Shown here: in pieces, positions 9,558-19,097 of the stretch
Position numbering within the stretch: the first letter of the stretch is position 1
How the letters are laid out: every line of letters begins with the position of its first letter
Origin: Clostridiales bacterium
GTDB taxonomy: Bacteria > Bacillota > Clostridia > Oscillospirales > CAG-382
Length of the DNA stretch: 64,000 nucleotides
Reading direction: 5' to 3'
Assembly (NCBI GenBank): GCA_003343885.1
Contig: QAKH01000059.1
Span: 27,450 to 91,449 of the forward strand
Position numbers and translations under genes: made by a program
Notes under the pieces: generated by a model
Seen by the model: the letters and a program-made list of their open reading frames with translations, nothing else
What the model was told of the DNA's origin: nothing
Databases searched by the model: none

Positions 9558-10697
9558 ATGAATTTCGATTACGATGCGAGTTTGGATTCCGGCGCAAAAA
9601 TAAAGGTTATCGGCGTCGGCGGCGCCGGAAACAACGCTGTTAACCGAATGGTAACTGAAAATGTGAAGGGCGTTGATTTTGTTGCCGTAAATACCGACCA
9701 GCAGGCACTTTACCGCTGTGCGGCTCCGGGAAAAGTACTTATCGGTGAAAAGCTTACTAAGGGCAGAGGTGCCGGAGCAAACCCTGATGTTGGAAAGAAT
9801 GCGGCGGAAGAAAATATAGATGACATAAAGAAAACACTTGAAGGCACGGATATGGTGTTTATAACTGCCGGCATGGGCGGCGGAACGGGAACCGGAGCGG
9901 CTCCTGTTATCGCAAAACTCGCCAAGGATATGGGCGTTCTTACCATAGGTGTTGTAACCAAGCCGTTTGCTTTTGAAGGCAAAAAGAAGATGGAGCAGGC
10001 TGAGGCTGGAATATCAGCTCTTAAGCAGCATGTAGACTCGATTATTATAATTCCTAACGAAAGACTTAAGTTCGTTTCCGAAACCGGCAGGCTTACTCTT
10101 GCAACTGCCTTCCAGGTGGCTGACGACGTGCTTCGCCGCGGTGTTCAGAGCATTACCGACCTTATCAATGTACCTTCATTTATGAACCTTGACTTTAATG
10201 ACGTTGTAACAACCATGCAGAACGCCGGACTTGCTCATATGGGCGTTGGTTCTGCTCAGGGTAAGGACAAGGCTGAGGTCGCCGCTAAGGCTGCTATATC
10301 AAGTCCGCTTCTTGAAACATCCATCACAGGATGCAGGGGAATTATTATCAACTTCACATCTTCTCCGGACATCGGACTTGATGAAGTTGAGTACGCCGCA
10401 AGCCTTGTCGGACAAGAGGCTCATCCGGATGCAAATGTTATCTGGGGTGTTACATTTGATGAAAAGCTTGAGGATGAGATGCGCGTAACAGTAATAGCAA
10501 CAGGTTTTGACGCAGATAAGACTGATGCAAAGGTCGTATCAAGACCTGTAATGGATAAGCTTGAGTCTTCGGAAAATGCAGCATCTTCTGATACAGCTGC
10601 CGGAATCGCTGATAAAACCGTTGCCGGTGATGAAATAGAAGACGCTTTGAATTTGTTCAAGAAACGCGGTTCAAGTCCCTCAAGACTTAATTTCTAA
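9558..10697 (+). CDS. ftsZ: cell division protein FtsZ
   Basis: Tubulin-like GTPase that forms the Z-ring. The 379-residue protein shows GVGGAGNNAVNRM near the N-terminus, the tubulin signature GGGTGTGAAPVIA, the T7 loop region around NLDFNDVVTTM and a variable linker. It ends in LFKKRGSSPSRLNF, a C-terminal tail close to the usual partner-binding peptide. AGGAGG precedes ATG 9558. There is no ftsA next to it; SepF, encoded at 13.96 kb, is the likely membrane anchor. Confidence 0.98.
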   Translation: MNFDYDASLDSGAKIKVIGVGGAGNNAVNRMVTENVKGVDFVAVNTDQQALYRCAAPGKVLIGEKLTKGRGAGANPDVGKNAAEENIDDIKKTLEGTDMVFITAGMGGGTGTGAAPVIAKLAKDMGVLTIGVVTKPFAFEGKKKMEQAEAGISALKQHVDSIIIIPNERLKFVSETGRLTLATAFQVADDVLRRGVQSITDLINVPSFMNLDFNDVVTTMQNAGLAHMGVGSAQGKDKAEVAAKAAISSPLLETSITGCRGIIINFTSSPDIGLDEVEYAASLVGQEAHPDANVIWGVTFDEKLEDEMRVTVIATGFDADKTDAKVVSRPVMDKLESSENAASSDTAAGIADKTVAGDEIEDALNLFKKRGSSPSRLNF

Positions 10698-10717
10698 TTA
10701 AAATATTGCAAACTTCG

Positions 10718-10757
10718 GCATCCGCACCGATAGAAAAGTGCGGGTGCTGTTTTGTTA
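10718..10757 (+). terminator. rho-independent terminator after ftsZ
   Basis: A 10-base-pair stem (10718-10727 with 10738-10747, one G-U pair) closes an A-rich loop and is followed by a T-rich run. It separates the dcw operon from miaA, which has its own promoter 28 bases further on. Confidence 0.85.
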
Positions 10758-10785
10758 TTTATACTTTAAATTTGGGCGGCACTGC

Positions 10786-10814
10786 TTGATATTGGACGCA
10801 ATCTGTGGTACAAT
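10786..10814 (+). promoter_or_regulatory. promoter of the miaA operon
   Basis: TTGATA (10786-10791) and TACAAT (10809-10814) are separated by 17 bases, 26 bases before the miaA start. With the terminator just upstream this marks a new transcription unit that may run through the sepF-divIVA block. Confidence 0.7.
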
Positions 10815-10840
10815 AAAAAATAAAGTTTCATGGAGGCAAT

Positions 10841-11830
10841 ATGTCGGAAAAAGAATTTGATTTGCAAAATTCCTCAAATAATAAAATAATATGTGTCGTA
10901 GGTCCGACTGCCTCGGGAAAATCAGCGCTTGCCGTAGATATTGCTTTGCATTTTGGAGGAGAGGTAATTTCGTGCGATTCAATGCAAGTATATAAAAACA
11001 TGAATATTGGAACCGCCAAAACAACTGAACCTGAAATGAAAGGTGTTGCGCACCATCTCATAGATATATTGGACATAAATCAAAAATTCAGCGTCTCGGA
11101 TTATGTCCGCCTTGCTTCGGATTGTGTGTCAGACGTGCAAAACCGGGGTAAGCTTCCTGTTTTTTGCGGCGGGACAGGCTTGTATATTGACAGCTTTATA
11201 AAAGGCATTGAGTTTGGAGAGTATCAGGTGGATCCTGACCTTGCAAAAAAATATCAAGAGATTGTAAGCACTTCAGGTTTTGAAAGTTTACATAATCTGC
11301 TAAAGTCTGTTGATCCGGAGTCTGCTGAAAAAATACAGCCTGAAAATGTAAAACGTGTTATGAGAGCGCTTGAGGTCAGCGAGTCAACCGGAATTCCAAT
11401 GTCACGCTGGAACCGGCTTCAGCTTGAGAAAGCAGTGAAGCGCGACGCTTTGTATATTGGGCTGACTTTTGAGAACAGAAGCGTATTGTATGACAGAATA
11501 AACAAAAGGGTAGACGATATGATGAGAGCAGGTCTGCTCGAAGAAGCTTATGGACTTGTGCAGTCAGGCATAGAAAGCAGTCCGACAGCCGGACAGGCTA
11601 TCGGATATAAAGAGTTTTATCCATACTTCAAGGGCGAGGCCCGGCTTGACGAATGCGTGGAAAGGCTTAAAATAAACTCAAGACATTACGCTAAACGTCA
11701 GATTACATGGTTTTCAGCCAACAAGGAAATTATGACAATAGCTGTCGATTCTATGACGAAAGAAGATGTCCGCCGCAGAGCCTTTGAAATGTGTGAGCAG
11801 TATCTTGACAAAGAACGGCAGGAGAAATAA
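10841..11830 (+). CDS. miaA: tRNA dimethylallyltransferase MiaA
   Basis: Transfers a dimethylallyl group to N6 of A37 in tRNAs that read codons starting with U. The 329-residue protein has the P-loop GPTASGKSALAVDIA, then SCDSMQVYKNMNIGTAK, the motif HHLIDI, FCGGTGLYI, and near the end AGQAIGYKEF and SRHYAKRQITWF, all typical. GGAGG stands before ATG 10841. It is the first gene after a new promoter. Confidence 0.97.
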   Translation: MSEKEFDLQNSSNNKIICVVGPTASGKSALAVDIALHFGGEVISCDSMQVYKNMNIGTAKTTEPEMKGVAHHLIDILDINQKFSVSDYVRLASDCVSDVQNRGKLPVFCGGTGLYIDSFIKGIEFGEYQVDPDLAKKYQEIVSTSGFESLHNLLKSVDPESAEKIQPENVKRVMRALEVSESTGIPMSRWNRLQLEKAVKRDALYIGLTFENRSVLYDRINKRVDDMMRAGLLEEAYGLVQSGIESSPTAGQAIGYKEFYPYFKGEARLDECVERLKINSRHYAKRQITWFSANKEIMTIAVDSMTKEDVRRRAFEMCEQYLDKERQEK

Positions 11831-11862
11831 TATTATAAATTCTGAGAATGGGAGGAGTAACA

Positions 11863-13158
11863 TTGAATAAACGCATATCATCGTTTTTTTGCGATCCAAA
11901 GACAGTAATTAAGAATGTTGCGATATTTTTGCTTATGATATTTTTGTCGGTGTATGCTTTTTTTCAGATACTCCCTACATTTGCCCAGAAAATAGAAACG
12001 GAAACAGCCTTGCCGGTTTCTGTTTATGATACGACACAAACAACAGGGTATATTTTCAGAGAAGAACAGCTTGTATCCGGTCCCTCAAACGGCATAGCCG
12101 TTACCCTGGTGAAGGACGGAGAGAGACTGTCAAACGGACAGCACTTTGCAAATGTGTACAGTAATGCGGATGCCGCAAAACTGCAAGAGGAGATAAATGC
12201 GATAGACAGAAAAATAGAAACGCTGTCAAAAAGCGTCGTAGATACGGATTTGTATGTTACGGATATTACAAAAACAGATGAAGCAATTTCTGATAATTTT
12301 GATGAACTCTTCTCTAAGATAGCCAAAAACGACCTTACGGACACTCTTAATATTCAAAAAGACCTTCTTGTTAATCTAAACAAGAAAGATATGATAGTTA
12401 ATATGACCGATAGCTATGACGCAGAAATTGCTTCGCTCCAGACTCAAAGAAATGCAATTTTAAATCGCATAAACTCTATGACGCAAAAGCTTATTGCGCC
12501 GTTTTCCGGATATTATTACGGCGATACTGACGGTTATGAAACCATTTTTGATCCTGCTGAGCTTGAAAATCTCACTATTGAGCGATTTCATGAAATTATA
12601 TCTCAGCCGCCGGTTCAAAACAGTACGACTGCCGATTTCGGTAAGATAGTTACCGATTTTGTGTGGTACGTCGTGTGTGAAACAGACAGGCTTTCAGCCG
12701 CTAAGTACAATATAGGCAGCTACTATAAGCTAAGATTTACCTCTTTTTCCGAAGAGGAAATAAAACTTGAACTAACCGACGTCATATCTGAAACATCAGA
12801 AGACACGGCGCTGCTTATCTTTAGAGGAAATACTGCGCCTGAAGGTTTTCCGTACCAGCGCAGTCAACAGGTTGACATAATCAGCGACGGCTATTCAGGA
12901 CTTGCCGTACCTAAACAGGCGCTGAGAGTGGTTGACGGGAAAACGGGAGTGTATATTCTCGATGGGGATATAGTAAGATTTCGCCTTGCAGATGTGATTT
13001 TTGAGGATGAAGATTATTACGTTATTTCGACAGAATCCGCAAAAACAGCAGATAATCAAGAAGATACAGAGGACGGGAAAACCTACTACTATCTGACATT
13101 GTATGATAACGTGATTGTCAGCGGCAAATCACTTTTTGACGGAAAAATCATAGGCTGA
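11863..13158 (+). CDS. HlyD-like membrane-anchored protein of the sepF cluster
   Basis: The 431-residue protein has an N-terminal membrane helix (about 19-38), then a long extracytoplasmic part with a barrel-sandwich-like segment, a coiled-coil-prone stretch near residues 105-200 and a second beta-rich part. This is the plan of HlyD/MacA-type periplasmic adaptor proteins, but no efflux pump or outer-membrane gene is nearby. TTG 11863 is taken as the start because GGAGG (11851-11855) precedes it by 7 bases; ATG 11848 lies upstream of that site. It sits where ylmD is found in Bacillus, before yggS and sepF, so a link to division or envelope assembly is inferred. Confidence 0.6.
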   Translation: MNKRISSFFCDPKTVIKNVAIFLLMIFLSVYAFFQILPTFAQKIETETALPVSVYDTTQTTGYIFREEQLVSGPSNGIAVTLVKDGERLSNGQHFANVYSNADAAKLQEEINAIDRKIETLSKSVVDTDLYVTDITKTDEAISDNFDELFSKIAKNDLTDTLNIQKDLLVNLNKKDMIVNMTDSYDAEIASLQTQRNAILNRINSMTQKLIAPFSGYYYGDTDGYETIFDPAELENLTIERFHEIISQPPVQNSTTADFGKIVTDFVWYVVCETDRLSAAKYNIGSYYKLRFTSFSEEEIKLELTDVISETSEDTALLIFRGNTAPEGFPYQRSQQVDIISDGYSGLAVPKQALRVVDGKTGVYILDGDIVRFRLADVIFEDEDYYVISTESAKTADNQEDTEDGKTYYYLTLYDNVIVSGKSLFDGKIIG

Positions 13159-13183
13159 TGAAAAGTCAAAGGAGAGGATAAAA

Positions 13184-13930
13184 ATGGGAGAGAAATTCTC
13201 ACGCCAGGTTATAGAAAATAATATAAGCGAAATACGTAAGAAAATTGCCGAAGAGGCGGAAAAAGTCAATCGTGATCCCGCAAAGATTAAATTGCTTGCC
13301 GCAACAAAGACAGTTGATGCGGATACAATAAATTTTGCAATATCCAAAGGCATACGCCTTATAGGAGAAAACAGAGTCCAGGAACTGCTTGAGAAATATG
13401 ATAAGATTGACAAGTCTAATGTGGATATTCACTTTATCGGACGACTCCAGACAAATAAAGTAAAATATATCATCGATAAGGTAAGCCTTATACATTCCGT
13501 TGACTCTCTTAGACTGGCGGAAGAAATAGATAAACAGGCAAAAAAACACGACCTTGTTATGGATGTCCTGCTTGAAGTCAACGTTGCCGGTGAGCAGTCA
13601 AAAGGCGGAGCCGCATTTGATGAGGTCTACGGTTTGCTTGAACAAATAGCTAAATTTACAAATGTTCGTGTCAAAGGCTTAATGACAATTCCACCAAAAT
13701 GTAATAATTTGGTAACAGAGGAAAATGGCGGAAGCAGTTCAGAAAAAGTTTACAAAAACAGCGAGTTTTTTGATAAAATATTGAATTTGTTTCTTGACAT
13801 ATCGTCGAAAAAGTTAGATAATATATGTATGTATGAATTATCTGCCGGAATGTCTGATGATTACATAACAGCAGTTCGTTACGGAGCAACAATTTTGCGC
13901 CTTGGACGGGCTATATTTGGTGACAGATAG
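13184..13930 (+). CDS. pyridoxal-phosphate homeostasis protein (YggS/YlmE)
   Basis: PLP-binding protein of the YggS/PROSC family that buffers cellular pyridoxal phosphate. The 248-residue protein has the PLP lysine in LLAATKTVD near residue 46, followed by GENRVQELLEKYD and HFIGRLQTNK. The C-terminal half has GLMTIPP and the phosphate-binding ELSAGMSDDY. A loop in the middle of the C-terminal half (NNLVTEENGGSSSEKVYKN) is slightly longer than usual. The neighbour sepF follows after 32 bases, as in many Gram-positive genomes. Confidence 0.95.
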   Translation: MGEKFSRQVIENNISEIRKKIAEEAEKVNRDPAKIKLLAATKTVDADTINFAISKGIRLIGENRVQELLEKYDKIDKSNVDIHFIGRLQTNKVKYIIDKVSLIHSVDSLRLAEEIDKQAKKHDLVMDVLLEVNVAGEQSKGGAAFDEVYGLLEQIAKFTNVRVKGLMTIPPKCNNLVTEENGGSSSEKVYKNSEFFDKILNLFLDISSKKLDNICMYELSAGMSDDYITAVRYGATILRLGRAIFGDR

Positions 13931-13962
13931 CATAGAGAATATAAAATTTGGAGGTTTGAAAA

Positions 13963-14445
13963 ATGAGATTTTTCGATAAGATGAAGAATTTTCTCCCGAA
14001 TAATTATGGTGATGAAGCGGGATACGAGGACGATTACTCGGAAGAACAGGATGAGGAGATGGTTCAGAACGAGGTGCGTCCGCGCGAAGTAAAGCAACAG
14101 CCGGTGTATGGTGCAAGACCGTCTGAAACAAGCGGCGTAGCGATAGCCTCCAGAAATTCGTCAATCGAAATGAGAGTTGTTTCTCCGACAAGATTTGACG
14201 AGGTTGACCAGATATCTGATTTGCTTCTCAGAAATATTACCGTTCTTCTCAATCTTGAGAATACAAACAAAGAAACTACAAAACGCCTTATCGACTTTCT
14301 CTCAGGCGTGGCTTATGCCCTTAACGGTGAAGTTCAGAAGGTTGCCGACAATGCGTATGTCGTTACCCCCAACAACGTTGCCGTTTCAAGCGAAACCTTG
14401 GAGAACTCTCAGGCTCAGCCGCAGGATACGGGGATATACGAATAA
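13963..14445 (+). CDS. sepF: cell division protein SepF
   Basis: SepF is a membrane-binding protein that bundles and tethers FtsZ, replacing or assisting FtsA. The 160-residue protein begins MRFFDKMKNFLP, the amphipathic membrane-targeting helix. It then has an acidic linker (about 15-65) and a C-terminal SepF domain with LLRNITVLLNLE and RLIDFLSGVAYALNGEVQKV. With no ftsA in the cluster it is probably the main FtsZ anchor here. GGAGG precedes ATG 13963. Confidence 0.95.
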   Translation: MRFFDKMKNFLPNNYGDEAGYEDDYSEEQDEEMVQNEVRPREVKQQPVYGARPSETSGVAIASRNSSIEMRVVSPTRFDEVDQISDLLLRNITVLLNLENTNKETTKRLIDFLSGVAYALNGEVQKVADNAYVVTPNNVAVSSETLENSQAQPQDTGIYE

Positions 14446-14451
14446 AGCAAA

Positions 14452-14718
14452 ATGCCTGTAATTTTGTTGATTTTATTTTTTGCGGTACGGCTGTTACTTG
14501 AATTGTTTTATGTTTTGCTTATTGTACGCGCCGTGCTGTCGTGGGTTCCGGGAGTGCGCAACCGTTTAACGGATTTTGTCTATATGGTGACAGAACCGGT
14601 TCTTTCTCCCGTGAGAAATTTGCTGAACCGTTCAAGATTCGGCAATTTGTCCTTGCCGATAGATCTCTCTTTTTTGGTAGTCCTGTTCATTCTTACGTTT
14701 TTGCTGTATATTTTTTAA
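14452..14718 (+). CDS. YggT/YlmG family membrane protein
   Basis: Small 88-residue membrane protein of the YggT family, with two hydrophobic helices and the conserved cytoplasmic stretch RAVLSWVPGVRNRLTDFVY followed by TEPVLSPVRNLL. The family is linked to division and osmotic fitness but has no settled biochemical role. The start lies 6 bases after the sepF stop and the gene ends 4 bases before ylmH, so translation is probably coupled. Confidence 0.9.
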   Translation: MPVILLILFFAVRLLLELFYVLLIVRAVLSWVPGVRNRLTDFVYMVTEPVLSPVRNLLNRSRFGNLSLPIDLSFLVVLFILTFLLYIF

Positions 14719-14722
14719 AGAT

Positions 14723-15532
14723 ATGAATGATAACGATATACAAAGCAAGATCCTTTGCGCCCGTATTGATGACCTTTGCAGACGTTGTGAAACGAGGTAT
14801 TGTCCTTGCTTTACTTCTTTTCTTTCACCTCATGAGAGAGCAGTTGTTTTGCGTGAGGCGGTTAAACATCCTGATGTTTTGTGCATCGAGTTTACCGGTG
14901 TAGATTTTGCCGAAAGGGCAGTTCTTGGATTTTTTCCTAAAGATCTGTATCTTTTTGAAAAAATTGAAGATTTGTCTGAAGATGACAGGGATGAATATGA
15001 AAGGGAAGCGGATATAGGATACGTTAAGGTAACAGGTTCAGGTTACAGGAAAATAGGGCATAAAGATGTGCTTGGCGCACTTATGGCGCTTGGATTAAAA
15101 AGAGAAACTCTGGGTGACATATTGATTTCGGATGATGCCCGGGAAGCGTATATTGTCGCACTCGGAAGTGTCGTTCCGTATATTTGTGATAATCTTGTCG
15201 GGGTATCGAGCGACAAGGTGAAAGCCGTGAAAATAAGCAGACATGAGATGCCTCGTAAGACTAACAGGTTTGCTGATATGTCGCTTACGGTCGCATCGCA
15301 GAGGTTAGATGCGCTGATTGCTTCGGCGCTTGGCATGTCAAGGGAAAAGTCAAAAAAATGTATAACTTCGGGGCTTGTGTCTGTGAATTATACAGTGTGT
15401 ATGTCTGCAGACTCCGGTTTTAATCCCGGCGATGTGATATCCGTTAAGGGAGGCGGAAAGTTCCTTGTGGACTCGCTCCTCGGACAGACGCAAAAAAACA
15501 GATTCAGGGTGATCGTCAGAAAGTACCTTTGA
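14723..15532 (+). CDS. S4-domain RNA-binding protein YlmH
   Basis: RNA-binding protein of the YlmH family, reported in Bacillus to act in rescue of stalled ribosomes. The 269-residue protein has an N-terminal fold ending near residue 170 with LGLKRETLGDILI, and a C-terminal S4 domain (about 185-260) opening TVASQRLDALIASALGMSR and ending with the usual GDVISVKGGGKF. Position between ylmG and divIVA is the conserved one. Confidence 0.93.
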   Translation: MNDNDIQSKILCARIDDLCRRCETRYCPCFTSFLSPHERAVVLREAVKHPDVLCIEFTGVDFAERAVLGFFPKDLYLFEKIEDLSEDDRDEYEREADIGYVKVTGSGYRKIGHKDVLGALMALGLKRETLGDILISDDAREAYIVALGSVVPYICDNLVGVSSDKVKAVKISRHEMPRKTNRFADMSLTVASQRLDALIASALGMSREKSKKCITSGLVSVNYTVCMSADSGFNPGDVISVKGGGKFLVDSLLGQTQKNRFRVIVRKYL

Positions 15533-15572
15533 CTTTGACGACGAATGCCTTAAAGAAAGGAAATGAAGCAGC

Positions 15573-16178
15573 ATGGTTATGCCGAATCAGCTAAAAAAGA
15601 AGGAGTTTTCAAAGACCATAAAAGGCTATTCGGTTCCGGAAGTCGATGAATATATTTCTTACATACTCTCTTCTTACCAGGATATGTTTAATGAATACGC
15701 CGAGCTTGAGAAAAAATATAAGGCAACTCTTCATAAGCTTGAAGAGGCAAGAAGTGAAGAAAGTACTTTTTCGTCACTCGTGCTTGACGCAAAAAAAATG
15801 GCGGACGCAATAGTAAAAGACGCTAATGAAAAGGCTCGGGCAGCCACCGACGCAGTCAATGAAAGCTGTGAAAAAATTCTCTCGACGTATAGGGAAAACG
15901 TAACAGCGGAACGAGATAAGCTTGCAAAGATGGAAAAGCTTGCAAAAGATTTCAAGGAATCGTTGTACTCAGCGTACCGCGAGCATATCCAGGCAATAGA
16001 TAACATTCTTCCCGATGAAGAGAACAGTGAAAGCGAGAGTATATCAACGGCGACTGACGAGGAGCTGATGGACGCCGCCGTAGACCTTGCACGCCGAAAG
16101 TATGGCGCTGAAAACCCGGGCGAGCCTGCCGGAATGGGTGTTGAGCAAGCCGACAGCGCAGCCGCACAAGCAAAGTAA
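15573..16178 (+). CDS. divIVA: cell division/polarity protein DivIVA
   Basis: Coiled-coil protein that senses negatively curved membrane at septa and poles and recruits partners. The 201-residue protein has the N-terminal domain KKKEFSKTIKGYSVPEVDEYI typical of DivIVA, then long coiled coil (about 40-145) and a low-complexity Ala/Glu-rich tail. A purine-rich AAAGAAAGG precedes ATG 15573 by 12 bases; a second in-frame ATG at 15579 is also possible. Last gene of the division block. Confidence 0.92.
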   Translation: MVMPNQLKKKEFSKTIKGYSVPEVDEYISYILSSYQDMFNEYAELEKKYKATLHKLEEARSEESTFSSLVLDAKKMADAIVKDANEKARAATDAVNESCEKILSTYRENVTAERDKLAKMEKLAKDFKESLYSAYREHIQAIDNILPDEENSESESISTATDEELMDAAVDLARRKYGAENPGEPAGMGVEQADSAAAQAK

Positions 16179-16190
16179 TCAAAAACCGAG

Positions 16191-16222
16191 ATATCGTTAG
16201 AGCATGAGTGCCCTAACGATAT
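16191..16222 (+). terminator. hairpin between divIVA and ileS
   Basis: A perfect 10-base-pair stem ATATCGTTAG / CTAACGATAT encloses a further GCA-TGAG-TGC mini-stem. Only a short T-run follows, so it would be a weak terminator or attenuator. It is the sole notable element in the 93 bases before ileS; a T-box leader would not fit. Confidence 0.5.
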
Positions 16223-16271
16223 TTGTGCATGAGAATAAATAAAAAACAGAACATAAAGGAGCAACTTCAGT

Positions 16272-19091
16272 ATGCCGAAGGATTACGCAAAAACGCTTAA
16301 TCTGCCGAAAACAGATTTTTCAATGAGAGCAAATCTTCCACAAAGAGAGCCTGCAACTGAGCAGAAGTGGATGCAGGAGGATATATATAAAAAGATGCTT
16401 GAGAAGAACGAGGGACATGAAAGCTTTGTTCTTCACGACGGACCTCCCTTTTCAAACGGCAATATCCATATGGGAACTGCCATGAATAAGGTTCTCAAGG
16501 ATATTATAAATAAATCAAAGTCCATGGCAGGATATTATACCCCGTATATTCCCGGCTGGGATAACCACGGAATGCCCATTGAAAGCGCAATTATAAAGCA
16601 GAATAAACTTGACAGAAAGAAGATGAGTGTTTCTGAGTTCAGAAGTGCTTGTCATGCTTTTGCGCAGAAATTCGTCGATATACAGATGACCTCTTTCAAA
16701 CGTCTTGGCGTGCTTGGAGATTGGGAAAATCCATACCTCACCATGGCTCCGTCATTTGAGGCGGAAGAAGTTAAAGTCTTCGGTGAAATGTATAAAAAAG
16801 GATACATTTATAAGGGACTTAAGCCGGTGTATTGGTGTCCGTCCGATGAAACGGCGCTTGCCGAAGCTGAGATAGAGTACGCTGAGGATAAGTGTAAATC
16901 TATATATGTAAAGTTCCGCGTGACAGACGATAAGGGCCTATTTGCAGGACTAAGCGACCTGGATAAGACTTATTTTATCATTTGGACAACAACCACCTGG
17001 ACACTGCCCGGAAACGTCGCTATCGCCGTTCATCCCCGTGAAAAGTACGCTCTTATCAAGGCTTCAAACGGCGAGTACTATGTTACCGCCGAGGCACTTG
17101 CGGAAAAAACAATGAAAGCCGGCGGCGTAGAGAGCTTTGAAATTGTAAAGACTTTCGCCGGAGAAGAGCTTGAATATGCAAAGACTAAACATCCTTTTCT
17201 TGACAGGGAAAGCGTTGTGGTAAACGCCGACTATGTTACCATGGAAAGCGGTACGGGATGCGTCCACACCGCTCCCGGATACGGCGTTGACGACTATTTT
17301 ACAGGCGTTAAGTATAAGCTTGAAATTCTTGTTGCCGTTGATGATAAAGGCTACCAGACAGAAAAAGCCGGAAAGTTTGCCGGACTAAAGTATGACGAGT
17401 CTAACGAGGCAATATTTGATGATATGAAGCAGAGCGGAGCACTGTTTGCTTACGAGGAAATCTCTCACCAGTATCCTCATTGCTGGCGCTGTAAGAATCC
17501 GATAATATTCCGTGCTACTCCTCAGTGGTTCTGCTCAGTAGACGCTTTCAGAAATGAGGCGGTCAAAGCCTGCAAGGATGTTGAGTGGTTGCCTGAATGG
17601 GGCGAAAACCGCATAATATCCATGGTAAACGAAAGAGCCGATTGGTGTATCTCACGTCAAAGACAGTGGGGACTTCCGATACCTGTGTTCTATTGTGAAG
17701 ACTGCGGAAAGCCGGTATGCACAGATGAAACAATAAACAAGGTTTCCGAAATATTTGCTCAAAAAGGCTCGAACGCTTGGTTCGACCTTGACGCAGCGGA
17801 ATTGCTGCCGGACGGATTTGCATGCCCGCACTGCGGCGGAAAACATTTTTATAAAGAAAAGGATACGCTTGACGGCTGGTTTGATTCCGGATCCTCTCAC
17901 AGAGCCGTAATCAAGAATATAAAATGGCCGTGCGACCTGTATCTTGAAGGCGCTGACCAGTACAGAGGCTGGTTCCAGTCATCTTTGCTTACTGCAGTCG
18001 GAGCTACCGGCAAAGGCGCTCCTTATCGCCAGGTTCTCACCCACGGCTGGGTTGTTGACGGCGAAGGAAAGGCCATGCATAAGTCACTCGGCAACTCGGT
18101 TTACCCAGAGGACGTCATAAAAGTATACGGAGCCGATCTGCTCCGCCTTTGGGTTGCTTCAAGCGACTACCGTGTGGACGTAAGAGTGTCGGATGACATT
18201 TTTAAACAGCTTTCTGAGATCTACCGTAAAATCCGTAATACAACGAGAATTCTTCTTGCAAATCTCGGTAATCCTGCGGAGGACTTTGATCCTGTAAAGG
18301 ACTGTGTACCATTTGAGCAGATGGAAGAAATAGATAAGTGGATAGTCGCAAAGTTCAACGACCTTGTAAAGCGTGTTAAAGACGCGTATAACAGCTACGA
18401 ATTCCACTTGATTTATCACGATATGCATAATTTCTGCGCAATAGAGCTTTCAAAGCTTTATATTGATATCAGCAAGGACAGAGTATATGTTCAGAGCAAG
18501 AACTCGCCTTTAAGAAGAAGCGCTCAGACTGCTATGTACTATATTCTTTCAGGATTTACACGTCTTATTGCTCCGATTCTCTCGTTCACCGCAGAAGAAA
18601 TCTGGCAGTTTATGCCGCATACGGCAAATGATAACGCCGAAAGCGTTTTCCTCAACGATATGCCGGATTACAGAGAAGACCTCGCGTTCGCGGAAACTGC
18701 CGCAAAATACGATAAACTCTTTGATGTGCGTGACGACGTCATGAAAGCGCTCGAGCTTGCCCGTGCCGAAAAGAAGATAGGCAAATCTCTCGATGCAAAA
18801 GTCGTGATTTACGATAAGAAAGACAGCGAACTCATGAAACTGTTTGAGTCGTTCGGCGACGAGCTTTCCGATATATTCATTTGTTCGGGCGTAGAGCTCA
18901 CAGATGCAGCCCCCGACGCGGAAGCTTATGCCGATACATTATCGGGAATAGCCGTAAAGGTTGTGCCGGCTGTTGGTACTAAATGCGACAGATGCTGGTT
19001 TATAAGAGAGGACGTAAGCGAGGACGGTGAAGGCGGACATATCTGCAAGAGATGTGCGTCGATAGTCAATGCCGATTTTCCGTCGCTTTAA
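16272..19091 (+). CDS. ileS: isoleucyl-tRNA synthetase
   Basis: Class I aminoacyl-tRNA synthetase charging tRNA-Ile. The 939-residue protein has the HIGH-type motif NGNIHMGTAMNK, the editing (CP1) domain with TTTWTLPGN, the KMSKS-type motif GKAMHKSLGN and an anticodon-binding region. It ends in a C-terminal zinc finger with two CxxC pairs (CDRC and CKRC). Length is normal for bacterial type-1 IleRS. lspA starts 6 bases after the stop, so they are likely one transcript. Confidence 0.98.
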   Translation: MPKDYAKTLNLPKTDFSMRANLPQREPATEQKWMQEDIYKKMLEKNEGHESFVLHDGPPFSNGNIHMGTAMNKVLKDIINKSKSMAGYYTPYIPGWDNHGMPIESAIIKQNKLDRKKMSVSEFRSACHAFAQKFVDIQMTSFKRLGVLGDWENPYLTMAPSFEAEEVKVFGEMYKKGYIYKGLKPVYWCPSDETALAEAEIEYAEDKCKSIYVKFRVTDDKGLFAGLSDLDKTYFIIWTTTTWTLPGNVAIAVHPREKYALIKASNGEYYVTAEALAEKTMKAGGVESFEIVKTFAGEELEYAKTKHPFLDRESVVVNADYVTMESGTGCVHTAPGYGVDDYFTGVKYKLEILVAVDDKGYQTEKAGKFAGLKYDESNEAIFDDMKQSGALFAYEEISHQYPHCWRCKNPIIFRATPQWFCSVDAFRNEAVKACKDVEWLPEWGENRIISMVNERADWCISRQRQWGLPIPVFYCEDCGKPVCTDETINKVSEIFAQKGSNAWFDLDAAELLPDGFACPHCGGKHFYKEKDTLDGWFDSGSSHRAVIKNIKWPCDLYLEGADQYRGWFQSSLLTAVGATGKGAPYRQVLTHGWVVDGEGKAMHKSLGNSVYPEDVIKVYGADLLRLWVASSDYRVDVRVSDDIFKQLSEIYRKIRNTTRILLANLGNPAEDFDPVKDCVPFEQMEEIDKWIVAKFNDLVKRVKDAYNSYEFHLIYHDMHNFCAIELSKLYIDISKDRVYVQSKNSPLRRSAQTAMYYILSGFTRLIAPILSFTAEEIWQFMPHTANDNAESVFLNDMPDYREDLAFAETAAKYDKLFDVRDDVMKALELARAEKKIGKSLDAKVVIYDKKDSELMKLFESFGDELSDIFICSGVELTDAAPDAEAYADTLSGIAVKVVPAVGTKCDRCWFIREDVSEDGEGGHICKRCASIVNADFPSL

Positions 19092-19097
19092 TGACTG

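Noticed and set aside
16179..16271. T-box riboswitch before ileS
   Set aside because: Only 93 bases are available and neither the T-box sequence nor a specifier stem is visible; only a simple hairpin is present.
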